From Streptococcus suis (GTDB lineage: Bacteria > Bacillota > Bacilli > Lactobacillales > Streptococcaceae), in NCBI RefSeq assembly GCF_902702775.1, contig NZ_LR738724.1, forward strand, positions 1,612,001 through 1,676,000: 64,000 nucleotides of DNA. Direction: 5' to 3'. This document shows positions 24,801 through 33,143 of the stretch, piece after piece. Every line of letters starts with the position of its first letter. The stretch's first letter is position 1. The translations under genes were made by a program, and so were the position numbers. The notes beneath the pieces are model-generated. The model was not told the origin of the DNA and ran no database searches. It worked only from the letters and a program-made list of their open reading frames with translations.

Positions 24801-25592
24801 TTATCCCTTAATTCTATTCAAGTACTCCTGATAGGTTTCTGTCTCCATCAATGCCTTTGCATTTTCCACTCGAGCCTTCGTTGGGGGCTTAGTCCCCTCT
24901 AGTGGATAGGGTCTGCCCAACTCACGCCACTTAAATTCACCAAGATTGTGATAAGGTAACACCTCAAAACGTTCGACATTTTTTAATGTTTTAACAAACT
25001 TACCAAGTTCAATCAAGTCCTCATCTCGGTCAGTCAAATTCGGTACCAGGACATGACGAATCCAAACAGGCTTACCAATGTCTGATAGATATTGAGCACA
25101 TTCTAAAATAGTCTTGTTACTATGACCTGTCACAATGCGATGTTGCTCAGGATTCATTTCCTTAATATCAAGGAGCACCAAGTCTGTTACTTCCATAAGC
25201 TGACTATATTTTTCCAAGTAGCGTTCTGTCTTACGGAAAGTCAACGCACAGGTATCCAAAGTAGTGTGAATCCCTTTTTCTTTTGCAAGGGTAAACAGAG
25301 CAATTAAAAAATCAATCTGGATGGTTGCTTCACCACCTGAAACGGTAATACCCCCTTCTTTTCCCCAAAACATACGAAAACGCAGGGCTTCATTCAAGAC
25401 ATCTTCTGCCGTTCTCTCAGTCGCTGCTGGATTGACCAGATCCCAAGTATCTGGGTTATGGCAATACTGGCAACGCATGTGACAGCCCTGCATAAAGACT
25501 ACAAAACGTACCCCTGGGCCATCAACCGAACCAAAACTCTCTGTTGAATGAACCAAACCTGTCACTTTACGATAATCAATTTCTGTCATCAT
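24801..25592 (-). CDS. pflA: Pyruvate formate-lyase-activating enzyme
   Basis: 263 residues, typical length. The radical SAM cluster motif CX3CX2C is CHMRCQYC in FMQGCHMRCQYCHNPDTW, and GGEATIQIDFL is the SAM-binding GGE motif. It makes the glycyl radical on pyruvate formate-lyase under anaerobic conditions. Two consecutive ATGs (25592, 25589) follow GATGAGGATG; either may start. A cre-like site overlaps the promoter, in keeping with carbon control of mixed-acid fermentation. Confidence 0.95.
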   Translation of the reverse strand: MMTEIDYRKVTGLVHSTESFGSVDGPGVRFVVFMQGCHMRCQYCHNPDTWDLVNPAATERTAEDVLNEALRFRMFWGKEGGITVSGGEATIQIDFLIALFTLAKEKGIHTTLDTCALTFRKTERYLEKYSQLMEVTDLVLLDIKEMNPEQHRIVTGHSNKTILECAQYLSDIGKPVWIRHVLVPNLTDRDEDLIELGKFVKTLKNVERFEVLPYHNLGEFKWRELGRPYPLEGTKPPTKARVENAKALMETETYQEYLNRIKG

Positions 25593-25617
25593 CTCATCCT
25601 CATCATTTTATAAGACT

Positions 25618-25646
25618 AGTATATCACAAAAATGAAAACGCTTCTA
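25618..25646 (-). promoter_or_regulatory. pflA promoter with cre-like (CcpA) site
   Basis: Minus-strand TATACT (25623-25618), extended by TG, forms the -10. TGAAAACGCTTCTA (25633-25646) matches the catabolite-responsive element TGWAARCGYTWNCW at 13 of 14 positions and covers the -35 region, a position where CcpA would repress. Confidence 0.5.
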
Positions 25647-25694
25647 TCATTTACTTTCTTTCTTTCATAACTATCATCTTCCGTAAAAAGAAAG

Positions 25695-25719
25695 CTAAAA
25701 GACTAGGTTGCCCTAGTCC
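25695..25719 (-). terminator. Terminator after the CNNM-type gene
   Basis: GACTAGG-TTGC-CCTAGTC with a short T run on the minus strand; the arm overlaps the stop codon. Confidence 0.7.
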
Positions 25720-27050
25720 TTATCAGCTTCTTCTTTCTCCAGTGGTGTAATCAAGAGTTTTAATTTTGTTACGCGACCATTTTTTACCTTATCGTTAATA
25801 AGAACTAGATGGTGATCTTTACTATCCACTTCAAAGGAAACCTTTTCGTCTTGGCTCGGAATGGTACCGACCCCTGTCAGATAATAACCAGCAATCGTGT
25901 CAACGTTATCACTTTCCAACTCCATCTCAAAATGCTCATTGAAGTCATTTAAGGTCATATTTCCTTGGACGATATAGGTGTTGTCAGCAATTTCTCGGAC
26001 AAAAATTTCAGTCTTATCGGTCTCATCATCGATTTCCCCGACAATTTCTTCCAGCAAATCTTCCAAGGTAACGAGACCTGCAACTCCACCATACTCATCT
26101 AACAAGATGGCCATTTGATTTTGGGTATTTCTCAATGATGTCAACAAATCATCCACGAAAATCGTTTCTGGAACGAAGAGAGGCTCCTGCATAATGCGGC
26201 GGATGTTGAGATTGTCAAAGCCATTACTGAAAGCTTCTGACAAGATTTTCTTGGTATGAATCAGACCAATGATATTGTCCTTATCGCCATCATAAACAGG
26301 GATACGTGAAAAATTCTGCTTGAGGATAGCTGCCATAATGGTTGCTGTATCATCCTCAATATCCACCATGAAAGCATCCGTACGAGGAACCATTACTTCA
26401 CGTGCCATCAGCTCATCTAAAGAGAACACACCTTGAAGCATTTCGATTTCTTCGGCATCTAAGGTTTTCTCACTCTTTGTCAAAATATATTCAATTTCAT
26501 CCCGTGTCATCTGCTCATCCGCATCATCAAAATTCATAGGAGTAATACGGCTGATAAGATTCGTTGCAGCTGATAATAACCACACGAACGGACTCACAAT
26601 TTTTCCAAGGAAAATAATCACAGGTGCAGTGACTACTGCCAGATTTTCCTTCATATTCATGGCAATCCGCTTAGGGTACAATTCACCAAGAACGATTGAA
26701 ACGAAAGTCAACATAGCCAGTGCAAGCCAGTATCCTGCGGTTTGCGCTGTTGTTGAATTCCCCATCCATTTGGCAAATACAGCTCCCAAATCATTAGCCA
26801 AGCTGGCACCTGAAAGGATGGAGATGAAGGTAATACCGACCTGAATGGTTGATAGAAAATTGTTAGGATTCTCTAAAACTTGAAGCAAGCGAATATATTT
26901 CTTCTCACCGTCTGCGGCCTTTTGTTCTACTCTTGAACGATTTAGAGAAACAAGCGCCATTTCAGAGGCTGAAAAGAAGGCATTGAACAGGGTCAATAAG
27001 AATAAAATTAACAGTTGTAAATAGATGGTCTGACTACCAGGGTCTTCCAT
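25713..27050 (-). CDS. CNNM/hemolysin-C family protein (DUF21-CBS-CorC_HlyC)
   Basis: 445 residues. Three to four N-terminal membrane helices form the DUF21 domain (about 10-190, with FFSASEMALVSLNRSRVEQKA), then a CBS pair (about 215-330, MVPRTDAFMVDIEDD and LLTSLRNTQNQMAILLDEYGG) and a CorC_HlyC domain at the C terminus. Members of this family (CorC, MpfA, YhdP) mediate or regulate Mg2+ and other divalent cation efflux; the name hemolysin is historical. It is monocistronic. Confidence 0.88.
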   Translation of the reverse strand: MEDPGSQTIYLQLLILFLLTLFNAFFSASEMALVSLNRSRVEQKAADGEKKYIRLLQVLENPNNFLSTIQVGITFISILSGASLANDLGAVFAKWMGNSTTAQTAGYWLALAMLTFVSIVLGELYPKRIAMNMKENLAVVTAPVIIFLGKIVSPFVWLLSAATNLISRITPMNFDDADEQMTRDEIEYILTKSEKTLDAEEIEMLQGVFSLDELMAREVMVPRTDAFMVDIEDDTATIMAAILKQNFSRIPVYDGDKDNIIGLIHTKKILSEAFSNGFDNLNIRRIMQEPLFVPETIFVDDLLTSLRNTQNQMAILLDEYGGVAGLVTLEDLLEEIVGEIDDETDKTEIFVREIADNTYIVQGNMTLNDFNEHFEMELESDNVDTIAGYYLTGVGTIPSQDEKVSFEVDSKDHHLVLINDKVKNGRVTKLKLLITPLEKEEADKD

Positions 27051-27182
27051 GATGTTCTCCTATAATAAAATTTATAACATTTCCATTATACCACAAATTC
27101 TAAAAATTAACATATTTCTTGTTATAAATAGTCCCTCATGTCTGTTTATGTTACAATAATCAAAAGGAATAGGAGAACAACT

Positions 27183-27962
27183 ATGATTATTTCGATGAAG
27201 AATGTCCACTATAAACGACAAGGTAAAACTATTTTAAAAGACATCAACTGGGAATTTAGAAAAGGCGAGCGTTGGGCTATTTTAGGGCTAAATGGAGCTG
27301 GAAAGTCAACCCTCCTTCGTATTCTAATGGCTGAGTTTTGGAAGACCTCTGGTGACTTGACGGTTCTTGGAGTGGAGTTTGGCAAGGGAGATATTCCCAG
27401 CCTACGCACTAAGATTGGGGTCGTTGGTTCTTTCCTTGCAGAACGCTTTCCTATTGATTTGACAGCTGAACAGATTGTCTTGACTGGAAAGTACAAATCC
27501 TCCATCCTCTACCGTGAATACGGTCAAGCTGAATTGGATGAAGCCATAGACATGCTCAAAACAATCAAAGCTGAGCACTTGATTGGTCGGACCTATGCTA
27601 GTTTGTCACAAGGTGAACGCCAACTCCTGTTAATCGCCCGCAGTTTGATGGAAGAGCCGGCTATTTTGATTTTGGACGAGGCTACTGTGGGCTTAGACCT
27701 TTTGGCTCGCGAACGCCTGCTCCATCACATCGACCATATCTGCCAACTCCCAACGGCTCCTGCCATTATCTACGTCACCCATCATGCCGAAGAAATCACT
27801 GATAATTTCACCCATGTTCTCCTGCTCAAAGATGGGAAGGTCTTGGCACAGGGATCCAAAGAAGACATCCTGACACCTGAACTCCTCAGCGATTTTTATG
27901 GCAATCAGGTGGAATTGATTGACTTGGGTGAGGGAAGATTGTTCATTAAGCCGATATTATAA
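27183..27962 (+). CDS. ABC transporter ATP-binding protein without a neighbouring permease
   Basis: 259 residues from the ATG at 27183 (AGGAGAAC upstream), not 27138. Walker A GLNGAGKSTLLR, signature SLSQGERQLLLIARSL, Walker B AILILDEATVGLD and the switch His in YVTHHAEEI are complete. The sequence resembles the YlmA/MolC-like group of ATPases that act without an obvious membrane partner, and no permease gene is nearby. Partner and substrate unknown. Confidence 0.85.
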   Translation: MIISMKNVHYKRQGKTILKDINWEFRKGERWAILGLNGAGKSTLLRILMAEFWKTSGDLTVLGVEFGKGDIPSLRTKIGVVGSFLAERFPIDLTAEQIVLTGKYKSSILYREYGQAELDEAIDMLKTIKAEHLIGRTYASLSQGERQLLLIARSLMEEPAILILDEATVGLDLLARERLLHHIDHICQLPTAPAIIYVTHHAEEITDNFTHVLLLKDGKVLAQGSKEDILTPELLSDFYGNQVELIDLGEGRLFIKPIL

Positions 27963-27997
27963 AAAACAAATCCAGCCCTAGTTTGAGCTGGATTTTA
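27961..27997. terminator. Bidirectional terminator
   Basis: AAATCCAGC (27968-27976) pairs with GCTGGATTT (27987-27995); it serves the ABC gene and the convergent mnmM. Confidence 0.85.
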
Positions 27998-28532
27998 ATC
28001 GTTCCACCATCACCAAAAATGGTGGGGTATTGACTTGGTTGAGTGGTTTGTAGAGCATGGCTGTAAAGACAGTCTGGTCTAACTGGCTGATAAAGTCTAA
28101 AACTGCATCCTTCTCAACCGCCCCACCCTCATGTCCATAATAAATCATGATGGCTAGGCGACCACCAACCACCAGACGGTCAAGAACTTTTTCAATAGCT
28201 TGAAGGGTGGTTGCAGGCAGGGTAATAACTGACTTATCCGCCGAAGGAAGATAGCCCAGATTGAAAATTGCTGCCTTGCATTCCTCCACATACTGATCTA
28301 GGTTTTCGTGTCCTGTCAAAACCAATTGGGCATTGGTCAAGCCAGCTTTTTCTAGTTTTTCAGCCGTTGTGGCCAGGGCTTGTTCCTGAATATCAAAGGC
28401 CACCACTTTTCCTGCTCGTTGGGCTAAAAATAGCGTGTCATGACCATTTCCCATCGTCGCATCGACCGCTAGGTCCTGGTCTGTTAATATCTCATCTAAA
28501 AAGGCATGGGCCATGTGTAAAGGTCTAAGCAT
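27978..28532 (-). CDS. mnmM: tRNA (mnm5s2U34) methyltransferase MnmM (YtqB family)
   Basis: 184 residues, one Rossmann methyltransferase domain. SAM-binding DATMGNGHDTLFLA near the N terminus, FNLGYLPSADK (an N-LGY/P motif) and MIYYGHEGG mark the YtqB family. Members complete the modification of U34 in tRNAs for Lys, Glu and Gln in bacteria that lack MnmC. The TetR gene lies 9 nt upstream on the same strand, so the two are probably co-transcribed, although the functional link is unclear. Confidence 0.87.
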   Translation of the reverse strand: MLRPLHMAHAFLDEILTDQDLAVDATMGNGHDTLFLAQRAGKVVAFDIQEQALATTAEKLEKAGLTNAQLVLTGHENLDQYVEECKAAIFNLGYLPSADKSVITLPATTLQAIEKVLDRLVVGGRLAIMIYYGHEGGAVEKDAVLDFISQLDQTVFTAMLYKPLNQVNTPPFLVMVERLKSSSN

Positions 28533-28541
28533 TCTTTCTCC

Positions 28542-29060
28542 TTAAGTTAATAATTTTACATAATAATCGGTCAAGGTGGCTTCGTCCACCTTTTTGCGTT
28601 GCTGGAGCCACCAGCTGACCGTCTCCACAAAAGTCGTCACAACAAAATGCACCAGCAAATCCTCTGGAAGATTTCTCTTATCCTGCATGTAATCTTCAGC
28701 CACCTTTGGAAAAATGTCGTGTTTCAACTCCGCTTCCAGTTCTCTTAGAAAATAGGCATTGCGGGACAACAAAAGGCTGGCAACACGATTTTGATTGGTC
28801 CGAAAGTGTTTGAAAATATGAACCAACAAGGTCTTCACATCCGCATCTTCACGACCTGTAAATAAATGATGAAAGAGGTCATGACAAAGCTCTTCCAACA
28901 GGGCTTCCTTACTGGCATAGTGGGCATAGAAAGTGGAACGTCCCACATCTGCCAGGTCAATGACATCCTGCACGCGCATCTCGTCATAGCCCTTATCATT
29001 TAATAAGGTCAAAAAAGCCTGAAAAATAGCTCTTTTTGTTTTTGCAATTCGTCTATCCAT
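28542..29060 (-). CDS. TetR family transcriptional regulator
   Basis: 172 residues. N-terminal TetR helix-turn-helix (KTKRAIFQAFLTLLNDKGYDEM, VQDVIDLADVGRSTFYAHYASKEALLEEL) and a helical ligand domain of the TetR_C type with ending VSWWLQQRKKV. It is divergent from a cation diffusion facilitator gene, like SczA-czcD in pneumococcus, so metal-responsive control of that exporter is possible. Few Cys/His pairs are present to bind a metal (CHDLFHHLF is the main candidate), so another ligand is equally likely. Confidence 0.87.
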   Translation of the reverse strand: MDRRIAKTKRAIFQAFLTLLNDKGYDEMRVQDVIDLADVGRSTFYAHYASKEALLEELCHDLFHHLFTGREDADVKTLLVHIFKHFRTNQNRVASLLLSRNAYFLRELEAELKHDIFPKVAEDYMQDKRNLPEDLLVHFVVTTFVETVSWWLQQRKKVDEATLTDYYVKLLT

Positions 29061-29070
29061 TTTTCGTACA

Positions 29071-29092
29071 TTTCAAACAATTTGTTCAGAAA
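29071..29092. promoter_or_regulatory. Candidate TetR operator between tetR and the CDF gene
   Basis: AACAA-T-TTGTT (29076-29086) lies in an imperfect larger inverted repeat, 16 nt from the tetR start and upstream of the CDF gene. Confidence 0.4.
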
Positions 29093-29181
29093 AAGACAAA
29101 CCGTTTCTCTTGTTTCTAGTTTTTCGGCCCATTACAGTGCATAATAAACCTATAAACAGTATAACACAGAAAGGGAATCTC

Positions 29182-30000
29182 ATGTCATCTTCTAAAAATA
29201 CATTTATCGCTTTTCTCCTCAATCTCAGCTTTTCTATCATCGAGTTTATCTTTGGCTGGCTCTTTGGTTCCAGCGCTATCTTAGCAGATGCTGTTCATGA
29301 TTTGGGTGACGCCCTCGCCATCGGAAGCTCTGCCATCATGCAAACCTATGCCAACAAGCCTGCTGACAAGGTCTATCCCTTTGGCTACAAGAGATGGAAT
29401 ATTTTGGCCGCTCTCTTGACTTCTAGTATTCTGATTATCGGCTCCAGCTTGATCCTTGTGGAAAACATTCCCAATCTCTTCCATCCCCAGCCTGTCAATC
29501 AAGATGGGATGCTGGTGCTTGGGATTATCGCTGTCATCATCAATTTCCTTGCTTCCCGTATTGTAAAAAATGGCCATAGCCATAATGAATCCATTCTCAG
29601 CTTGCACTTTTTAGAGGATATTATGGGTTGGCTGGCGGTCATCCTTGTTTCCATCATTCTTCAATTTACTGATTGGTACTTTCTAGACCCACTTCTCTCG
29701 CTCTGTATTGCTATCTTCATCCTCTCCAAAGCCCTACCAAAAGCCTGGAATAATGTCAAGATTCTACTTGAAACAAGCCCGCAAGGAGTAAATCTTGAAG
29801 AAGTGAAAGGAATTCTCATGGCTATTGAAAATGTTCACGAAATCACTCAACTGAATGTCTGGACCATGGATGGATATGAACATTGCGCGACGGTGACGGT
29901 CAAACTGACAAATCCTGCTGTAGCAGACAAGACCAAAGTAAAAATACGAAATTCTCTCATTACCTTTGGTATTGTCCAGAGTACCATCGAAATTTTGTAA
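29182..30000 (+). CDS. Cation diffusion facilitator (CDF) family efflux transporter
   Basis: 272 residues from the ATG at 29182, supported by AAAGGGA. Six membrane helices with the CDF metal sites HxxxD in TM2 (ADAVHDLGDALAIG) and HxxxD in TM5 (LHFLEDIMGW), followed by a cytoplasmic ferredoxin-like dimer domain (about 200-272). CDF proteins exchange Zn2+, Mn2+ or similar ions for protons. The TM2 His-Asp pair is of the Zn type. The divergent TetR gene probably regulates it. Confidence 0.88.
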   Translation: MSSSKNTFIAFLLNLSFSIIEFIFGWLFGSSAILADAVHDLGDALAIGSSAIMQTYANKPADKVYPFGYKRWNILAALLTSSILIIGSSLILVENIPNLFHPQPVNQDGMLVLGIIAVIINFLASRIVKNGHSHNESILSLHFLEDIMGWLAVILVSIILQFTDWYFLDPLLSLCIAIFILSKALPKAWNNVKILLETSPQGVNLEEVKGILMAIENVHEITQLNVWTMDGYEHCATVTVKLTNPAVADKTKVKIRNSLITFGIVQSTIEIL

Positions 30001-30038
30001 AAAATTTTTAAAAAAACTTCACATTTTCCTCACCCATT

Positions 30039-30046
30039 TGCGAATA
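30039..30046 (+). promoter_or_regulatory. ComX-type (cin/com) box of comC
   Basis: TGCGAATA, one base from the streptococcal com-box TACGAATA, 7 nt before the comC ATG. A ComX-driven transcript would start at about the start codon. Confidence 0.65.
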
Positions 30047-30053
30047 AATAGGT

Positions 30054-30698
30054 ATGAAGACAATTATCCTATTTTTCCTTGGAGCTTCTATCGGCTCCTT
30101 CTTGGGATTGGTCATCGACCGTTTCCCTGAACAGTCCATTATCTCCCCCTCCAGTCACTGCAATGCCTGCAAGCGACGACTCAAGGCCTGGGACCTAATA
30201 CCCATCCTGTCCCAGCTTTCGACAAAATCCAAATGCCGTTACTGCAAGGCGAAGATACCTTATTGGTATCTGGGACTAGAAGTCTTAGCTGGTCTAGTCG
30301 TCCTGCTCTGCCATTTTCAAGTCCTAAACCTAACCGAAACCATTCTCAGCTTAGCAGGGCTAGTTTTAACCATTTACGACATCAAGCATCAGGAATATCC
30401 TTTTGCTGTCTGGCTCGTTTTTACTTTTATAGCTCTGGTACTCTCCCAGCTCAACTGGCTTTTCTGTGGCTTTTTACTCTTGGCCTATCTGACTGAAAAA
30501 TGGCAAGTCAGTATTGGTTCTGGTGACTTTCTCTATCTGGCAAGTTTGGCCTTAATATGTGGATTTACAGAACTCCTCTGGATTATCCAGATTAGTTCCC
30601 TCCTAGGGCTTCTTGTCTTCACTATTTTCAAACCCAAGTCTATTCCCTACGTACCACTCCTTTTTCTTTCAAGTATTCCTATCATTCTGTGCATCTAA
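30054..30698 (+). CDS. comC: Prepilin peptidase, competence type (ComC/CclA)
   Basis: 214 residues, A24 family. The N-terminal domain has the two CxxC pairs (HCNACKRRL and KCRYCKAKIPY), and the aspartyl catalytic sites are in TIYDIKHQEYP and GSGDFLYLA. About six to seven membrane helices follow. It cleaves and may methylate the ComG-type pseudopilins of the DNA-uptake pilus. A ComX-type box directly upstream puts it in the late competence regulon. There is no proper Shine-Dalgarno (only AGG 2-3 nt from the ATG). Confidence 0.93.
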   Translation: MKTIILFFLGASIGSFLGLVIDRFPEQSIISPSSHCNACKRRLKAWDLIPILSQLSTKSKCRYCKAKIPYWYLGLEVLAGLVVLLCHFQVLNLTETILSLAGLVLTIYDIKHQEYPFAVWLVFTFIALVLSQLNWLFCGFLLLAYLTEKWQVSIGSGDFLYLASLALICGFTELLWIIQISSLLGLLVFTIFKPKSIPYVPLLFLSSIPIILCI

Positions 30699-30723
30699 AT
30701 CGAGTTTTTCTCGATTTTTTTGT
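30697..30723 (+). terminator. Terminator after comC
   Basis: AAATCGAG-TTTTT-CTCGATTT followed by TTTT. Confidence 0.85.
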
Positions 30724-30805
30724 TATAATAGAAGGCATATTAGAGTTCAACTCCATCAAAATAATTGGAGTGCCTTCTTGATCGGAAGGCAAAAGGAGAA
30801 ACGTT
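30724..30805 (+). promoter_or_regulatory. pncB promoter and structured leader
   Basis: An extended -10 TGTTATAAT ends at 30729. The leader can form ACTCCA/TGGAGT (30750-30771) and TGCCTTC-TTGATCG-GAAGGCA (30771-30791), the latter next to AAAAGGAG, the pncB Shine-Dalgarno. GAAGGCA also occurs at 30731-30737, so TGCCTTC has two possible partners. Candidate translational control element or operator; no known riboswitch class is recognised. Confidence 0.45.
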
Positions 30806-32266
30806 ATGACACTATTTAAGGATGACAGTCTAACCCTACATACCGACCTTTATCAAATCAACATGATGCAGGTCTATTTTGATCAAAACATCCACAATAA
30901 ACACGCTGTATTCGAAGTCTATTTCCGTTCACAGCCTTTTAAAAATGGCTACGCTGTATTTGCCGGTTTGGAACGCGTTGTAAACTACCTCAACAATCTC
31001 AGCTTTAGCCAGACAGACATTGACTATCTGACAGAACTGGGTTATCCGCAGACTTTCCTTGATTACTTGTCCCAATTGGAAATGACGCTCACTGTCCGTT
31101 CGGCTAAGGAGGGCGACCTGGTCTACGCTAACGAACCCATTCTTCAAATCGAAGGACCATTGGCACAATGCCAACTAATCGAAACTGCCCTCTTAAACAT
31201 CGTCAATTACCAAACCCTAATTGCCACAAAAGCTCGCCGTATCAAGGCTGTCATTGAAGATGAGCCCTTGATGGAATTTGGCACTCGCCGTGCCCAAGAA
31301 ATGGATGCTGCTATCTGGGGTACACGGGCAGCCTTTATTGGTGGAGCATCTGCAACTTCCAATGTTCGAGCTGGCAAAATCTTCGGTATCCCTGTCGCTG
31401 GTACCCATGCCCACGCCTTGGTTCAAACATACGGAGATGATTACAAGGCTTTCAAAGCCTACGCTGAAACCCATCATGACTGTGTCTTCCTCGTTGATAC
31501 CTATGATACGCTTCGTATTGGTGTTCCAGCAGCCATCAAGGTTGCCAAAGAAATGGGAGATAAGATTAACTTCAAAGGGGTTCGGATTGATTCAGGCGAT
31601 ATGGCCTATATTTCCAAGAAAGTTCGTCAGCAATTAGATGATGCAGGTTTTACAGATGCGAAGATTTACGCATCTAATGACCTGGATGAAAATACCATCC
31701 TCAACCTCAAAATGCAAAAGGCAAAAATTGATGTCTGGGGAGTTGGTACCAAACTCATCACCGCCTACGACCAACCTGCCTTGGGCGCTGTCTACAAGAT
31801 TGTATCCATCGAAGATGAAGATGGAAATATGCGTGACACAATCAAGCTGTCTTCTAATGCGGAAAAAGTCTCCACTCCTGGCAAGAAACAGGTTTGGCGC
31901 ATCACCTCCAAAGAAAAAGGAAAATCAGAAGGGGACTACATCACCTTTGCGGACACTGACGTCACACAGATGGATAGTATCTATATGTTCCATCCAACTT
32001 ACACCTACATCAATAAAACCATCGAGAACTTTGATGCACGTCCACTCCTAGTTCCTATTTTCGAAAAAGGAAAACAGGTCTACGAACTTCCAAGCCTAGC
32101 GGAAATTCAAACCTATGCCAATCAAGAATTTGATAAGCTCTGGGATGAATACAAACGTGTGCTCAACCCACAGCTCTATCCAGTCGACTTGGCACAAGAT
32201 GTTTGGGATAATAAGATGAACCTCATCAATCGTATTCGCAAACAAACTCAGACCAAATCCATCTAA
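30806..32266 (+). CDS. pncB: Nicotinate phosphoribosyltransferase
   Basis: 486 residues, the usual Firmicute length. Family features: the N-terminal LHTDLYQINMMQVYF, the segment EFGTRRAQEMDAAIWGTRAAF (catalytic region with the substrate-binding Arg residues), SNVRAGKIFGIPVAGTHAHAL and VRIDSGDMAYISKKVR. It joins nicotinate and PRPP to nicotinate mononucleotide, the first step of NAD salvage. nadE follows after 12 nt, forming a two-gene NAD operon with its own structured leader. Confidence 0.95.
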   Translation: MTLFKDDSLTLHTDLYQINMMQVYFDQNIHNKHAVFEVYFRSQPFKNGYAVFAGLERVVNYLNNLSFSQTDIDYLTELGYPQTFLDYLSQLEMTLTVRSAKEGDLVYANEPILQIEGPLAQCQLIETALLNIVNYQTLIATKARRIKAVIEDEPLMEFGTRRAQEMDAAIWGTRAAFIGGASATSNVRAGKIFGIPVAGTHAHALVQTYGDDYKAFKAYAETHHDCVFLVDTYDTLRIGVPAAIKVAKEMGDKINFKGVRIDSGDMAYISKKVRQQLDDAGFTDAKIYASNDLDENTILNLKMQKAKIDVWGVGTKLITAYDQPALGAVYKIVSIEDEDGNMRDTIKLSSNAEKVSTPGKKQVWRITSKEKGKSEGDYITFADTDVTQMDSIYMFHPTYTYINKTIENFDARPLLVPIFEKGKQVYELPSLAEIQTYANQEFDKLWDEYKRVLNPQLYPVDLAQDVWDNKMNLINRIRKQTQTKSI

Positions 32267-32278
32267 GAAAGGTATGTT

Positions 32279-33103
32279 ATGACCCTACAGGAAACAATCA
32301 TCAAAGAATTAGGGGTCAAGCCAAGCATTGACCCCAAAGAAGAAATCCGTCGCTCCATCGACTTTCTCAAAGACTACCTAAAAAAACACCCATTTTTGAA
32401 AACCTATGTCTTGGGGATTTCTGGTGGACAAGATTCGACCTTGGCTGGTCGTTTGGCTCAGCTGACTATGGAAGAAATGCGGACGGAAACAGGTGACGAT
32501 TCTTATCAATTTATCGCTATCCGCCTCCCTTACGGTGTGCAAGCTGACGAGTCTGACGCCCAAGCAGCCCTAGCCTTTATTCAACCAGATGTCAGCTTAA
32601 CCATCAACATCAAGGAATCAACAGATGCCATGGTGGCTGCAGTCAATGCAAATGGGCTTACTATGTCTGATTTTAATAAGGGAAATGCTAAAGCCCGCAT
32701 GCGCATGATTGCCCAATACGCTATCGCTGGGGAACGCAAGGGGGCTGTTATTGGAACCGACCATGCCGCTGAAAATATCACTGGTTTCTTTACCAAGCAC
32801 GGCGACGGCGGTGCAGACATTCTCCCCCTCTTCCGCCTCAATAAACGCCAAGGAAAGCAGCTTCTAGCTGAACTGGGGGCAGATGAAAAACTCTACCTCA
32901 AAGTTCCTACTGCGGACTTGGAAGAAGACAAGCCAGGTCTTGCTGACGAAGTCGCACTCGGTGTTACCTATAACCAAATCGACGACTATCTCGAAGGCAA
33001 AACCATCGACCCTCAAGCCCAAACCATTATCGAAGGATGGTGGAACAAAACAGCCCACAAACGCCATCTGCCAATCACGATTTTTGATGACTTTTGGAAA
33101 TAA
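32279..33103 (+). CDS. nadE: NH3-dependent NAD synthetase
   Basis: 274 residues, the ammonia-dependent form without a glutaminase domain. The PP-loop motif is [14 protein letters not shown], and [23 protein letters not shown] with [14 protein letters not shown] complete the family pattern. It amidates nicotinate adenine dinucleotide to NAD+. It shares an operon with pncB; the adenylyltransferase step (nadD) is encoded elsewhere. Confidence 0.96.
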   Translation: MTLQETIIKELGVKPSIDPKEEIRRSIDFLKDYLKKHPFLKTYVLGISGGQDSTLAGRLAQLTMEEMRTETGDDSYQFIAIRLPYGVQADESDAQAALAFIQPDVSLTINIKESTDAMVAAVNANGLTMSDFNKGNAKARMRMIAQYAIAGERKGAVIGTDHAAENITGFFTKHGDGGADILPLFRLNKRQGKQLLAELGADEKLYLKVPTADLEEDKPGLADEVALGVTYNQIDDYLEGKTIDPQAQTIIEGWWNKTAHKRHLPITIFDDFWK

Positions 33104-33143
33104 AATTATCCCCTGACGATAGGCAACCGTCAGGGGTTATCTT
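33102..33143. terminator. Bidirectional terminator between nadE and trpB
   Basis: CCCCTGACG pairs with CGTCAGGGG (9 bp), with T and A runs outside. Confidence 0.85.

Noticed and set aside
25713..27050. Hemolysin function
   Set aside because: The HlyC/TlyC name is historical; the DUF21-CBS-CorC layout points to cation transport.
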